Positions 45,046 through 57,760 of a stretch of 64,000 nucleotides of DNA are shown piece after piece (position 1 is the first letter of the stretch; every line of letters starts with the position of its first letter). The stretch comes from Glebionis coronaria (Eukaryota; Streptophyta; Magnoliopsida; Asterales; Asteraceae). The translations under genes and the position numbers were made by a program. The notes below the pieces were generated by a model that was not told where the DNA came from, ran no database searches, and saw nothing but the letters and a program-made list of their open reading frames with translations. The stretch covers positions 404,853,275 to 404,917,274 of the forward strand of contig CM046878.1 of NCBI GenBank assembly GCA_025667525.1, in the 5' to 3' direction.

Positions 45046-47706
45046 CCAAATTCAACTTGCCTTAATAGCGAAAGTCTAGGTAGTTTATTAACAAATACCT
45101 CCTAAAGTTTAGATAACATAAACATCTTTTAATAAATTCGTTTTAAGTTCATTCTAGATTACAATATCTATGACTAATTCACAATCATTCACGGTAAAAT
45201 TTAAATTCCAAATATAGGATATCGTCATCCACCAAGAATTATTTATATCACTTTTGATAATCAACATCTTATCATTTAGGGGAATTCTACTCGAGTTCCC
45301 ATCAATTAAGACAATGTCGTCATGTCATAATCAATCAATCCATTCTACTGGCACTATTAACTTTTTCAGTTTCATTGCCGTCGATAAGATGTGAACTTCT
45401 CAAAAGACTATTAATAACTCATAATCCTTCACAAGTTCAAGGATATCTGGAGACACAACTACTATTAAAAGAGTAAGGTCAACGCATAGTCTACGCGAGA
45501 GAATTTCAATTCTTATACAGACGAAAACATTTAACGAATATGAATATATCCCATGTTTTCATAATTTGAGTACGCATTCGAAAGCTCCTCGGATCGTTAC
45601 CCAGGTCATTCAAATGAAATCAAATCAAAAGAAATGATAGGAACGTCGATACATCCAGTCTGGTATCAACACTCGATAATCAGATACTTTTCCTAAGAAT
45701 CTCACTACGGGAGAATTGGACAAGAACGGAATATCAATTGTCAAATAAGACAAATTCCACAGATGAGTATATTCAACTCAGAAGAATAGATGCTACAGGC
45801 ACATATGTAGGTGTCCCTAACAATATGTCCCTATTTCGCACTTTTTGCAGATCTCATAAACCTTAATCTTTCACAATCTTCAAAGAACATTTAGTGTTTA
45901 TTAACCAGTTTTATGGTGACTACTAATCAGCCTTGCATGGTCCCTTCCAAATTGTATGTAGGCGCGCAACTATATACAATTTCAAGATCAACGATGCAAT
46001 ACTCAGTTCGTCAAAATGTTATCATCATGTTTATAATAAAAACATTTTCAGGCTTAATTCTTAAATAAGAATCAAGAATATATTTACAAAGGTTTTCTTT
46101 GTTATGGAAATAATTAAGTTTTCAAAGCGTCTCATAAACAACTTCATTTTGATATAAATCACTTATAAATCTTACTTTGAATAATCCTTATAGTGACGAA
46201 AATTCAATTTTTCTCAAATGATACTGTTTTAACTTTATAAAAACAATGAGTGATCTGCAAAAGAGTGATGAAAACTTCTTCACCAAGAACTAACTACAAT
46301 ATGATAGGAAATGAGCTTTAGCCAAATAATCATGAGGTTCATGATCTCGATGGCACTCAAAAAGAATAATCCACAACGTAACTCAAATCGAGATGAGTAC
46401 TTGTTCGATGGTTGCATCACTAATGCGAACATTAGGATGAAGCACTAAAAGATAGATAACATCGATACATGTAGGATTTAGCAATCAAAGGTAGTCTTTT
46501 CATTAATCACAAACAAGTCAAAATTGTACCGTAACACATTACGTGTCACTACGTCATACAATTCTCAGAACACATCCTACCAACTGATATCTCAGTTAAG
46601 TTAGGGATTCTTAAAAGATACCACAATGAATACTAATCTACAAGAGTCATTAGGTGTTCCACATGTCCCAGAAGATCCATCGGTCTCAATTCAGAAGAAG
46701 ATTTCTTCAATTTATTTCTTGGACACTGGGCATCCTCGTCAGTGGACAATGGCCTAGGAACAGCCCTTAACACAAACTAACAATCATTTAAAACCTTATA
46801 ATCTAATCACAGAACTTAACGACTTCCTTTTAACAATTTCATATTCCATACAAGTTAAATTTTACTTTATTCAAGTTTCAACCAACTTTATACTCAATTC
46901 GATATCCTACTTCATTTTCCAATACTTTCAGCCTTATTTATAAACCTTATTAGGGCAATAAAAGCTCGATATGATCAACACTTAATTTCCAATCCTATAT
47001 CTCTTACAACAACAATTATCAAATGAGTCATTAATATAAAATGACTTGATCATTCAACTAGACTTCTCGGAAAGGTATTAGTGGCATGAGGCTTTTGGGT
47101 AACGGTTCCAATGACAGCCTCAAGTGCAACATTCACCCTTTCGATTTCAAATTTAAGAATTGGGTGACAACGACTCAGATGACATCTTTCTAGGTGGTAA
47201 CGTTTTGTCAAACTCTACTCTATAAGAAAAGATCGTCATGACATCGATATCAGTTTTAATCTCTCCAATTCTTCTTCAATGTCACAATCAACTAATATCT
47301 ACATTTCTACGAATATCAACCATTTGTTGGGATCATAAATATCCACAACTTGGTTTAGATCTAGGATAACTAGAATTCCTACGAGAATAGCTTCGATTAA
47401 TTTACTAGGGGATTTAGGGTTACTTGTGACAATCTACGTCGTATAAATACCTCGTATAAATATCAAAATAATCATCAAACAATCATGTAATAAAATTACA
47501 TCATATAGATATATATAATCCAAGTTATATATATATATTAAAATAAAACTTCTCAGTCTGGTCTTGTCGGTAACTTGGGAATTCTTCGGCACCGTTATAG
47601 TCAAAAGATTTTTAGACATTTTTAGAAAAATGTTTATAGTTAAAAGATTTTGAAATGTTTTATTCAAAATTTTGGTTTTAAAAATCTTTCGTTTTCTATA
47701 ACGAGA
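45046..47706. other. Tekay-2 5' interior (expected gag/protease)
   Basis: No intact ORF. Around 45800-45860 a minus-strand C-K-K-C...H pattern may be a ruined gag zinc knuckle, but this is weak. Confidence 0.4.
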
Positions 47707-47718
47707 GCTCTGATGCCA
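47707..47718 (-). other. Primer-binding site of Tekay-2
   Basis: The minus strand reads TGGCATCAGAGC three bases after the LTR, an initiator tRNA-Met-type site with one change (usual TGGTATCAGAGC). Confidence 0.85.
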
Positions 47719-47721
47719 AAC

Positions 47722-50700
47722 TGTAACACCCCCAAATTTATACAACTCAATACAGCGGAAGACTCGTTGGTGTTACGGGATAGCACATTACTCACATCAT
47801 AGACAACGCATAAAAATCGCGTCGCTTAATAATAAATCATTTCCATTTATAAATATCAAGGTTACATCGGTCCCAAGTCATTAGATTTCATACAAAGTTT
47901 TACAATATATTTGAATGGAAAATATTGTTTAAGTGCGGGCCATGAATTCTTGTCGTCTTCCCGAGAATTACCTTCAAGTACTTGAGATAAAACATGTTAA
48001 AAGAAAAGGTCAGCGATAACGCCGAGTGAATTCATAGAGTTTAATAAATTCCATCAATATAATATCAGTATAAAATTATTACTGAAAATCATTTTGTACA
48101 AATCATTTTACTAGGCCATAAAATAGCCAAAGTCGTTTTATACAAATTCTTATCGAAAATCATAATATAGGCATTTGCCTTAAAAATCATTATACGAGCC
48201 AATGTCGTAAAAACATCATACAATACGTCTTATGACGTTGTATGAAAAATAAAAACCGTTATATGAATATGGTTACGAAAACCAAAGCACAAACATAATA
48301 TCAATAGTATGACCCTCTATTGCTAGTCAGGCAATACATCGTAATTCAGAGCGTCTAGTAGTATCTTGTTAGTTTTGGATTATTATAAGCCGCATGACAT
48401 TGTTACCTTACTAAGCCAACAACGGGTAGCTAACCCGATACTCAATTTTGCCCATCTAAAGTAGCGTGTCGTCACAAAGGTCACGCTATGGAAATCTTCT
48501 CATACATAAATTCGCTTACCAATCAATGTGGCACGACGGGGATCAACCGTCAAGGCGCGAACTGGGGTGATCGTCCCCAAATAGTACTATTAAATGCATA
48601 AGCGTCTACCAAATCCCGGTAGTTCACAATTCATGCTAATGGGACTTTTAGTGACATAACCTAACTTTAATAATCCATTTAATTTCATCTATCGGGTCCT
48701 TTAATCATTTATCGGGTCATACGATCGGATCATTCAATCATTCGGGTCCAAAATCAATAAACAAACAATCGGGACAAATGGTGTCCTAAGTTTATAAAAA
48801 CTAACATGTTATCTCCCTCGCGGGTTTATAAAGCATTTATAAAACATTTAAAGGAGTGCGAGGCTATGAACTCACGTTGATGTGGGAAGGCGGGTTATCG
48901 GCAATTCGGACGTACGGTACGTGCTTCAATCACGGAAACCTAGACAAATAATAATCGGTCTTAGACGTTTGTCCAATGACTTCATAAAAATAACAATTAT
49001 GTATACATATGATGATATTATATATATGATGATCAAGTGGGTTTACATATCCTCATTTACTCATTTTTGTGTTATGTGTCGATAACTTTTATACTAGTTT
49101 TCCTCGTTTTACCTATTTACGTGTTTTAGGTTCAATAAGCCTATTATAAGTTCTTAACTTGTATTAATCCTTGTTATACTTATATTATTAGTATTTAAAC
49201 TTTCAAGTTGGGCCCAAATGGGTTAAGTCCAATAAGTCCTTTTTCTAAGGGTTTAACTTATTTAGCCCAATTATTAGTCCAATATGTTTACTTAACTCGT
49301 TAATGTCCGTATGTCCTATAGTTCGGGTTTTATCGGTTTTTACTTGTTATACATGTTTATATATCAGTATATAAGTTTTATAAAGTTTACATTAGACGGG
49401 TCCAACCATCTAAGTTTTATTTAACAAAAACGTTAATTTTACGGTATTAGCCGAAAAAGTCGTAAAAATCATGTTTATAGTTTTATAACTTATAAAACTT
49501 AACAAGTTACCATTTTTATAAAATGTCCACTTATTTAACCTTTAACATATTTATATAAATGTATTATATAAGTTAGTGGGTTTTAATTTATATTTTATAC
49601 TATTAAATTTTGAGTGCTTATATAATAGTATTATTCTTTAATTTCCAAAAATCTGATTTTTATCTTCACTTTCACCAAAACTGCCATATCTAGAGTTCTA
49701 TATGGAGATAGAAGCTAAACTTTTTATCACATAAACTAAATGATATGTTCTACATTTAACTCTTCTATAGCTACTGTTGAATCATCATCTAAGTATTTTC
49801 TAAAAATCGTCCAAAACAGTGAACTCAGATTTGTACCTTAAACTTGTTTTGATCATATCTCTCTCATTACAATGATTTCATTGCATGGCCAACTCTCACA
49901 TGTGTACAAGACATATAGCTTACTGTAAATGGATTCTACTTCATCATTTTATCAGTCCATGACCTGTTTCTTTACTGTTTTATACGGCCATCACATTTTA
50001 AGCAAAATTTTAGCCTTGTTCTTTATAGTTTTTCACCTTTTTAATCATGTTTATCAACACCAAATCCCCACATAACATTTTTATCATCATATAATCATCA
50101 TATACATATACAATAGGAAATAAAATACATGTTTACATAATCAAAATAACAAGAAGATGAGGAGGACAATCTTTATACCACCAAGTTGATGTAGGTTGTG
50201 ATTTGGGCATGGATTTTGATGGAGAAACTTGTGCATAGCCAATACCATCTTCAAGACCACCATTCTTCATGTATACCTTGTGAAAAATCAGCCCCAAGAC
50301 ACCATGAATACTCCTCCTTGGATGTTATAACTTGCACCAATCAATAGGGCTTCAAAAGGGCATCAACATGTATATGAATAACATGAGATTTTGTGGTTGA
50401 TTTTGATCAAATGAGGGTTTTGAAGGTGAATATGGGACGGCAAGTTGAGAGAGTAGAGAGGAAATTGTGAGTTGATTTGCATGGTGGAATGATGGTATGT
50501 GTGTTTAGCTAATGGTTTTGTGAAGTTAGTGGGGAAAGTAGCTTACATTGTAAGCAAAAAGGGACAAGTGTAAGCTACATTAGTGAAAACTTGCCACCTC
50601 CTTGTTTTGGGCCGTCCATATTGAGTGGGGGTGGGGCAAAAATGGTTTTGTCTCATCCCCATTTATTTACGGGTACTCCTCGATTCTAGTTTCCTCGATT

Positions 50701-51163
50701 TGCGTGCCCTCAGGTCGTTTTACGAAAAACGTTTTTATAAATTATGAATCAACGGCACAAAACGAATCTAATAAAAATTGTCTCATCAAAAACGGAGTTC
50801 GAAAACGTAAATACGTAATCCTAGGGTTTCCGGTTTAGTCGTAAAGGACGTTAAAATAAAATCGTAAGTCCTAATCTCTTCTCGTAAATTTGTGAGTTTA
50901 TGAACTAACACAAATTTAAAACTCCAAAATAATATTCACGGATATATTTATTTTCTGAAATGTCGGACTGTCACCAAGGACGATGTATGTAAACATAAGC
51001 ACGTAACGTAGAATCCTCCGGTTTAGACGTAGTCGACGCTACTTCAAGACGTAAATCCAAATTACTTCCCAAAAATAAGTGAGTTCATATTGTAACATTA
51101 AAATAATGTTTTCAAATAAATATTGAGAATAAAATATCGACCATAAATTGACGGATTGTCACA
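47722..51163 (-). repeat. 5' LTR of Tekay-2
   Basis: 3442 bp, about 99.4% identical by eye to 38837-42278, with no indel. Confidence 0.96.
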
Positions 51164-52149
51164 ACACGTATTTAATATAATTTTTTGGAATTATGCGTGG
51201 TTTTTGTGTTTATTGTGTTTTCAGAGTCAACCGGGAGAATATTGAAGAAAACATGGGATTTCACGGGTTTATTCGAGGAAAAAGACTCAAGACGAAGTCT
51301 ATTGTCCAAGAGACGCAAAAGATTTGAATTCATTGTGCCTATTTGAAGTTTATCGAAGAATAGGGCCAAAGATGGAAGATTCATATATGTCGAAGAACTC
51401 GAGTCTACTAAACAAAAGATATTAAGACGAGTTGGAATTATTCACCGACACTTCTCAAATCCAAGTCGGAAACGTTTATTTAAAGAATTGTGAAGACTAA
51501 AGAAGAAAGAAGAAAAGAAGCCCGATATCAAAGCCCATTCACAAGCCCATACACACGCCTATATAAAGGCCCTTACTTCACAAATTTCACACACTTAGTT
51601 AGTCTTTGTTTTAGTTTTTCATTTTTTCTCTAGTTTTAGAGAGAGAAAGTTCCAAACTTTCTCTCACTAAACTTTTTCTTTGTTTTCATCTTTTAAATTC
51701 AAACTTTCATTAATCTTTGTACTTGGAGTTCTTTTAATTAAAAGTTTAAGTTTAAGTTTGTGTTCATCAATCTTCTTCTTCATTTCTTAGTTTTGCTTTG
51801 CTTGTGATTCGAAAACTATAATCCACACGGATTAACTTTGTTTGGTGTTTAGAGGTTGAAAGAATCATCTTTCTACTACTTTTTAAGCTTTTATGTGTAT
51901 AGGCTATAAGCTCTTAATGCTTATTTGGTTATTTCATATATAGCTTATTGTTTTCGGATTTCCTCAAAGTTTTAGTCTTATAAAAGTTCCTTTCATAAAG
52001 TTCAAGATTTTTCGTTTCTAAAAGTTGTTAAATTTTAGCTTTTTGAGTTATTTAAATTCCCGGTTAAAGTAGCTTATTGTGTATGCTTATTCAAATTTTT
52101 GCTTTGCACCATTTTCGGATTGATTTGAGCTTCCATCACAACATAAGGG

Positions 52150-52535
52150 TTTGCGCTTATTCCGATGGTTTTTGATTTGTATCGCAATAACCCAAGTGGG
52201 GTTTTACTTTGCGATAGGTTGCTTAATCCACCTTATTCCGATCAGGGATTGCGATCGCTTATTGCGATCGCACATTCCGACGGGGCTAAGGTCCTTATTA
52301 AGTCGAAACTCTGGCCAATTTTTATTTACCTTATTCCGATCTGACATTGCGACAAAGGGTTCTTACAACATTCCGATCTGACTTTCCGATAAGACATCAT
52401 TCCGACAGCTTGCATTTTAATTATTCCGATGGATTGTTTTGGCAAAGATTCCGATGGACTGGTTTTGGTTATATTCCGATGGGCATAATTTTGACATTCC
52501 GATAGCTTTGCAATTCTATATTCCGATAGATTAAG
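52150..52535. repeat. ATTCCGAT/ATTGCGAT motif array in solo LTR E
   Basis: About 15 words of ATTCCGATGG, ATTCCGATAG or ATTGCGATCG are irregularly spaced, at the same LTR position as the 11310-11810 array. Confidence 0.85.
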
Positions 52536-52827
52536 TCTTATAAATTTTAAAAAGTTTTAAGTGTTAGTTTTATTAAGTGCTCAAATGTTTTTCTCATCTT
52601 GCCTTTAAGTTTTCAAACATTCATTTTTAACTTGTCAATTTAGTTTAGTCTTTTGAAGCTTTAATTTTACTCTTCGACACTTTCTTATTTGTCATTAGTC
52701 TAAAATAGATTAACAAACCAACTCCTTCTTATTAACCAAGAACAAATCATTCCACTTAGAGCCGAGATCAATTCGAGAGGATATCGAGAGAATTTAGAAC
52801 CCAATACAAAATCCTAGTATCAGTAAT

Positions 52828-54190
52828 CCATGGAGTTAGTTAGATAATCTAAATCAAACATCCAAGCATAACCTATTCCTGGGACATTGGGTTTATTTTC
52901 TAAGAAATTAACATGAGTATTTTCTTCAACCTTCTTAGTTGCCAAATTATAAACCCTATATGCTTTACTTTGTAATGAATATCCTACAAGATATCCTGGA
53001 TCAGACTTTCCATCAAACTTTCCCAAATAATCAAGAGTATTTAGTATAGACACATGACACCCAAAAGGTCTTAAATGACTTATGTTAGGCTTTACATCAG
53101 TCAAGAGTTCATAAGGTGTTTTGTTTTGAGGCTTGGTTACTAGGACTCTATTTAACACATAACATGTAGTATTGATTGCTTCTGTCCAAAAGGTATTTGG
53201 CAAAAGTGAATCAATCAGCATAGTTCTAGCAGCCTCAATCAGTGTCCTATTCTTCCTTTCAGCTACTCCATTTTGTTGTGGAGTTCTAGGAATACTAAAT
53301 TGTCTCTTAATTCCTTTAGACCTATAGAATTTATCAAATTCAACATTCTTAAATTTTGTCCCATTATCAGTCCTAATGATTAAAACCTGTTTAGTGAACT
53401 GTTTTTCAACTAAAATGATAAAATCCTTAAGTATTTCACTTGTTTCACTTTTAAGAGCTAAAAAGAAAACCCAACTGAATCTACTATAATCATCAGTTAT
53501 GACTAGACAAAAGGTCTTATGACTAATGCTTCTGATAGAAACTGGACCAAACAAATCCATATGCAAAAGCTGTAAAGGTCTTGTCACAGTGTTAACAGTC
53601 TTGGTCTTACAAGAGGCTCTATGTTGTTTACCTTTTTGACAAGCAGCACATGTGAAATCATTTTGAAAAGATTTGTTAGGTAGACCTCTAACCAAATTCC
53701 TATTCACCAATCTATTAAGATTCTTGAAATTCACATGACCTAACCTTCTATGCCACAAATTTGACTCATCTAAAGAAGCCTTAGCTAGAAAACATGTAAT
53801 ACCACCTGTCGGCGTAATAGTATGAAGATTAAAGGTGTACATATTTTCTTGCATGGGTACTTTAAACAGTATTTGATATTCCTTAGGCATCTCAAAGTCT
53901 TTAGACAACACCAAGCAGTCTTTGTTTGTGAATAGCACATTGTTCTTCTTATCACACATTTGTGATACAAAAAAGAGATTGAACTCATTCAATTCTTTTA
54001 CAAAGAACACATCTTCAAATTCCAACTTTCCTGTATTGATCTTCCCTTTGCCAGTGATTCTACCTTTGCTACCCCCAAAGGCTACTGGACCTCCTCTGAA
54101 TCTTCAAATTCAGCAAGAAAATCTTTGTTTCCGGTCATATGTCTTGAGCATCCACTATCTACTATACCTTTGTCTTTTAATTCATCAATT
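52828..54190 (-). pseudogene. Copia B protease and integrase
   Basis: Protease has I-V-D-S-G-C-S-R-H-M-T-G at 54170-54148, with its catalytic Asp intact. A one-base shift near 54090 then separates it from a 401-residue open frame (54025-52820). That frame holds the pre-integrase domain with W-H-R-R-L-G-H and C-A-A-C (HHCC zinc site). The integrase core follows with M-D-L-F-G (Asp, ~53560), R-T-D-N-G (Asp, ~53370) and Q-N-G-V-A-E-R-K-N (Glu, ~53270). The D,D,E set is complete. Solo LTR E follows after D-L-D-Y-L-T-N-S-M. Confidence 0.93.
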
Positions 54191-54218
54191 AGATGCCCCT
54201 GCACACAAATAAAACTCA

Positions 54219-57174
54219 TTAGTTTTTAACAGGGACCCAAGCCACATTTGGTTCAGATCTTGTGGGACCTACACATTTAAGAGTTTCTACTGAAGCATTC
54301 CCAGTAATGCTACTTTTACTCTTATACTTCATGGTTTCATTTATGTAGTCAAAGTCATAGGGTGACTCTATGTGCTCAGACTTCTTAGACTTAAGCGTTG
54401 CTTTAGCCGTACTTGCTTTAACCCATGATTTATCTCTTTTAGGAACCCACATTTGCACTGGTTTGTTTTTATCCTTACTTCTAGGTGTTTTAACTTTTTC
54501 AAAAACTTTCTTAGAAGTCTTGGAGAACTTTGGTTTTACAGAATTTAAACCAACAGTACTTAAGTTTGGTCTAGCAGTACTTGCAGGTCTAGACTTGCCG
54601 GTACTTGGTTTACCAGACTTTAAAGGTACTAGATCTTGTTTCATAAGTACTTCCCTAGGAACAAAACTTTTGGTAGAGTTATTTTTAATCTGTTTAACTA
54701 CACTTGTGTGATCAAACTTAGGTTTGTCATTTTTAAGTTTCTGATTCCTATAAACCTTTGCATTTTTTCCATTACTATTTTTCATGACCCTTTGTGTAGC
54801 CTTTTGTTTCACAATTTTATCTTCATGTAATGTACAATCTTTGATAAAATGGTTGAGACTACCACAAACATAACATCCTTTTCTTCTTAAAGAAGACCCA
54901 AAAGGTTGTTTTGACTTTACTTTTTCAAAACCTGGCCCACCCCTTTTGGCTTTATTATGTTCTACATTGTTTTCCAATATCTTGCTAGGAGTTTTTACCT
55001 GCTTGGGAGCAGAACTAGTCTTAGATTCCTCAGAAACAAAGTTGTTCATTAAAGGTGGATAAACAATATTTTTGGTCACAACAGTTTTTTCTTGGGACAA
55101 AGTACTAGAGTTTAAGGTATTATTAACTTTTGGTTCTTCTAACGCTATACTTGTATCATTACAAGGGGGCATGAAAATTCCTGATAGTGGTGGAGGAACT
55201 GCCTTCATTCCTTCAGCATATCTATCATTTTCAGGTGTATCAACTACCTCACTAGAATTATCAAAAATCCGTTTTGATAAGTCCTTGTCAATTAAGGTTA
55301 TCCCAGGTTGGTCCTCAATATATCCTAGGCCTGTTTTATCATAATACCCCATTTGTGAATTAATCAATTTTCCCAATCCTTTAGAGGATATTTGCCAATG
55401 ATTAATCACTTCCCTTTCATTACAAAGACTGGCTTTTAAAGCTTCATTTTCTGTTGATATTTTTAACAGTTGTCTTTCAAAATCTTTTATTTCCACATCT
55501 TTTTCCCTCATTTGAAGAGTCAAAATCCTTATTTTCTCTTCATAGTTTTGTTGAGCCTTTTTGTACAAAACTATATTTTCTTCTAATTTAACAACACCCT
55601 GTTTAAAAGCAGTTAATTATACAGTGCATGTGTTAACCTTTTGATACTGTTCCTCTAGTTCTACTTTTAGGCTATTAAGTTTAAGAACACAGTCTTTAGA
55701 ACAAGGATCTACCTCAGTATCTCCATATGAGAGAGCCATTAGAACAAGCTCTTCTTCTTCTTCTTCTGCCCAGTTCACCACTCCATCTACAGTAACCAAT
55801 GCTTTGGTTCCTTTAGGACTCCTGTTGTTTCCTTTTGGAAAGCTTTTAGTTATTCTTGGACTGGTTATATAGCTGTGCTTGGACTTCTGATTGCTATCCT
55901 CAGCTTTATCTCTAGAGCATTCCCTTGCAAAGTTTCCATTCCTTCCATAGTTATAGCATTCAACTTTGGACTTGTCATATCCTAATGGCTCATTAGGATC
56001 AACAGTCATTTTTCTTCCAGTCTTCTTGAAGAACCTATTAGATCTTACTGACACCATAGCAGATTGTCATTTAAGATCTATCTCTTCAACATCAGCATCA
56101 TCCATTTGGAACAAATCACTGAGTGTTAATCTTGGCCTGTTGTCTTGTCTAGCGAAGAATGAGAAGACATCATTGTCACAAAACAATGGTGAAGACCTTC
56201 CATGTGGATTTTGAGAGACTATAGGACTGCTTTCAATACTTTGTGGGTAAGTACTGCTTGTAAGTCCTCCAGCGGTATTTGTGAAGTATGTACCGCTGCT
56301 AGATCCACTAGCGGTATTATGAAGGTAAGTACCGATGTTCCCATCTGATACAAAAGCCAAGTTATACTTTGAAGTAGTCGCTGTCTTTACTTCAGTGCCT
56401 TTCACATCCATCTCATATGCTCTAAGATTTTTGTAGAGATGATCAAAAGGTATTGTTTCCAAATCATCTCTTGTGATGAAGTGCATAGCCATTGCTTTCC
56501 ACTCTGGTGGAACACTTCTTAAGAATTTTAGATTAGCTTCTTCATTAGGAATTACTTGTCCATAAACTGCTAATTGAATAAGCAACTTACTGAACCTTAC
56601 ATATCCACCATGTATCCCCTCTATACTGGTAATTGAGAAGTTATCCAATTCTTGCTTAAGAACAATCTTCTTAATTTTCTTAGATTTGTCATTGCCCCCA
56701 AATCTAAGTTTTATAGCATCCCACATAGCTTTAGCATCCTTATAATGATGAAAGCTTGGTAGAATGTCTTCGGGAAAGAGCCATAGCCAAGGCAGTTCTG
56801 GCTTTTCTCTCTTTGATCTCTGCTTGTACCTCCTCAGCAGTCACAACAGGTAGAACATAACATGTATTGTCTGGCAACCAGTGTAGCTTCTTTGGTGTAT
56901 TCCCATTCTTGATAACTTGCCACATAGTATGATCTGTGTGATTCAAGTAATGTTCCATCTGCATAGCCCATGTCTCATAATTGTCATCTTTGAGAACTGG
57001 GAGTTTAACAGCAGACAGAGTATGAGAAGGTGTTGTTGTAGAGGTAGCTACAGCATTCACGACTTGAACACCTTATGCTGGTGCAGGATGCACAACTTGT
57101 GGGTGTCCCTGTGGTATAGGATCAGGGTTCTGAACATCATCCAAGTGAGCATTATCACCTTCTGGTTGAGACAT
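54219..57174 (-). pseudogene. Copia B gag
   Basis: The inferred start is ATG 57174 (M-S-Q-P-E-G). A TAA near 57073 and a frameshift near 56730 break the N-terminus. The UBN2/Retrotran_gag-like domain spans ~57000-56350 (W-A-M-Q-M-E-H-Y-L, L-R-F-G-G-N). The first zinc knuckle (C-Y-N-Y-G-R-N-G-N, ~55960) has lost its second Cys and its His. A second knuckle, C-Y-V-C-G-S-L-N-H-F-I-K-D-C (~54870-54830), is intact. Between them lies a coiled-coil segment (55560-55400, D-V-E-I-K-D-F-E-R-Q-L-L). Stops at 56067 and 55617 separate open segments. The large gag with coiled coil fits Sireviruses. Confidence 0.88.
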
Positions 57175-57235
57175 TGAGTTTGGTATGTGTGGAGTGTTTG
57201 GGGTTGTGTTCTTCTTTTTTAGAGTTTCTCAACAA

Positions 57236-57247
57236 GCTCTGATACCA
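57236..57247 (-). other. Primer-binding site of Copia B
   Basis: The minus strand reads TGGTATCAGAGC two bases after the 5' LTR, initiator tRNA-Met type. Confidence 0.92.
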
Positions 57248-57249
57248 CT

Positions 57250-57755
57250 TGTTGATCCCTTTGGTTGGATCTATATTCTGTTAAGAATTAGTATAGTAGT
57301 TTGTAATCAAACTAAAACACTTTGAGCACTCTTACTAAAACTAAATAAGTTATGCGGAATCTAACTTATAAAGCACAGAAGAACAGAATTACTTTTAACT
57401 ATTCGATTCTCTTATTAATCGATTTGTATGAGGTACATGAAAGACATTGTACCTATGTTCTTTTTATAGGGTAAGGAACCCTAGAAACCTTAGAATATTC
57501 TATAAAGATAACTATATCACAGACGATATATTATCAATATTATAACTATTTAAGTATATCACATAAGATATACTCTAACTGTAACTATGACATATCTTAT
57601 ACAAAGATATATTCGTCCTAATCATCATAGTAGTACTTACTTTATAAGTAGCATTACTTACTATGTACCGCATTAATACTAACGGTACTTACATAACACT
57701 GACAGTACTTAAAATATAGTAACGGTACTTGACACTTAACAAATAATTCCCAACA
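57250..57755 (-). repeat. 5' LTR of Copia B
   Basis: 506 bp, paired with 15655-16160. The U3 start (57640-57745) carries the GTACTT word array. Confidence 0.95.
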
Positions 57756-57760
57756 GCAGC

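Larger units (their letters stand above)
38837..51163 (-). mobile_element. Tekay-2: complete Ty3/gypsy chromovirus-like element, coding-dead
   Basis: 12,327 bp with two 3442-bp LTRs of exactly equal length, differing at about 20 sites, flanked by acacg (38832-38836 and 51164-51168). The uninterrupted target site is visible in the related Athila-1 LTR at 10506-10515. The ~5.4-kb interior has only degraded RT and integrase. LTR ends on the minus strand are TGTGACAATCC...GGGTGTTACA. Confidence 0.95.
38774..52822 (+). mobile_element. Solo LTR E (Athila-1 family), split by Tekay-2
   Basis: It consists of 38774-38836 plus 51169-52822, 1717 bp without the insert. It begins TGATAGGTGTG and ends ...TAGTATCA, flanked by gtaat at 38769-38773 and 52823-52827. 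It aligns with the Athila-1 LTR at 10447-12005. No internal element region is present, so this is a solo LTR. It separates the Copia B integrase from RT. Confidence 0.9.
15655..57755 (-). mobile_element. Copia B: Ty1/copia (Sirevirus-like) element with nested insertions
   Basis: The two 506-bp LTRs (15655-16160, 57250-57755) differ at about 22 sites. They are flanked by identical 5-bp duplications gcagc (15650-15654 and 57756-57760). The minus-strand order is LTR, primer site, gag, protease, integrase, [solo LTR E with Tekay-2], RT, RNase H [split by element D], internal polypurine tract, spacer, extra ORF, 3' untranslated repeats, polypurine tract, LTR. Excluding inserts, the element is about 12.5 kb. 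It inserted into the integrase-RT linker of Copia A in the same orientation. Confidence 0.93.
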
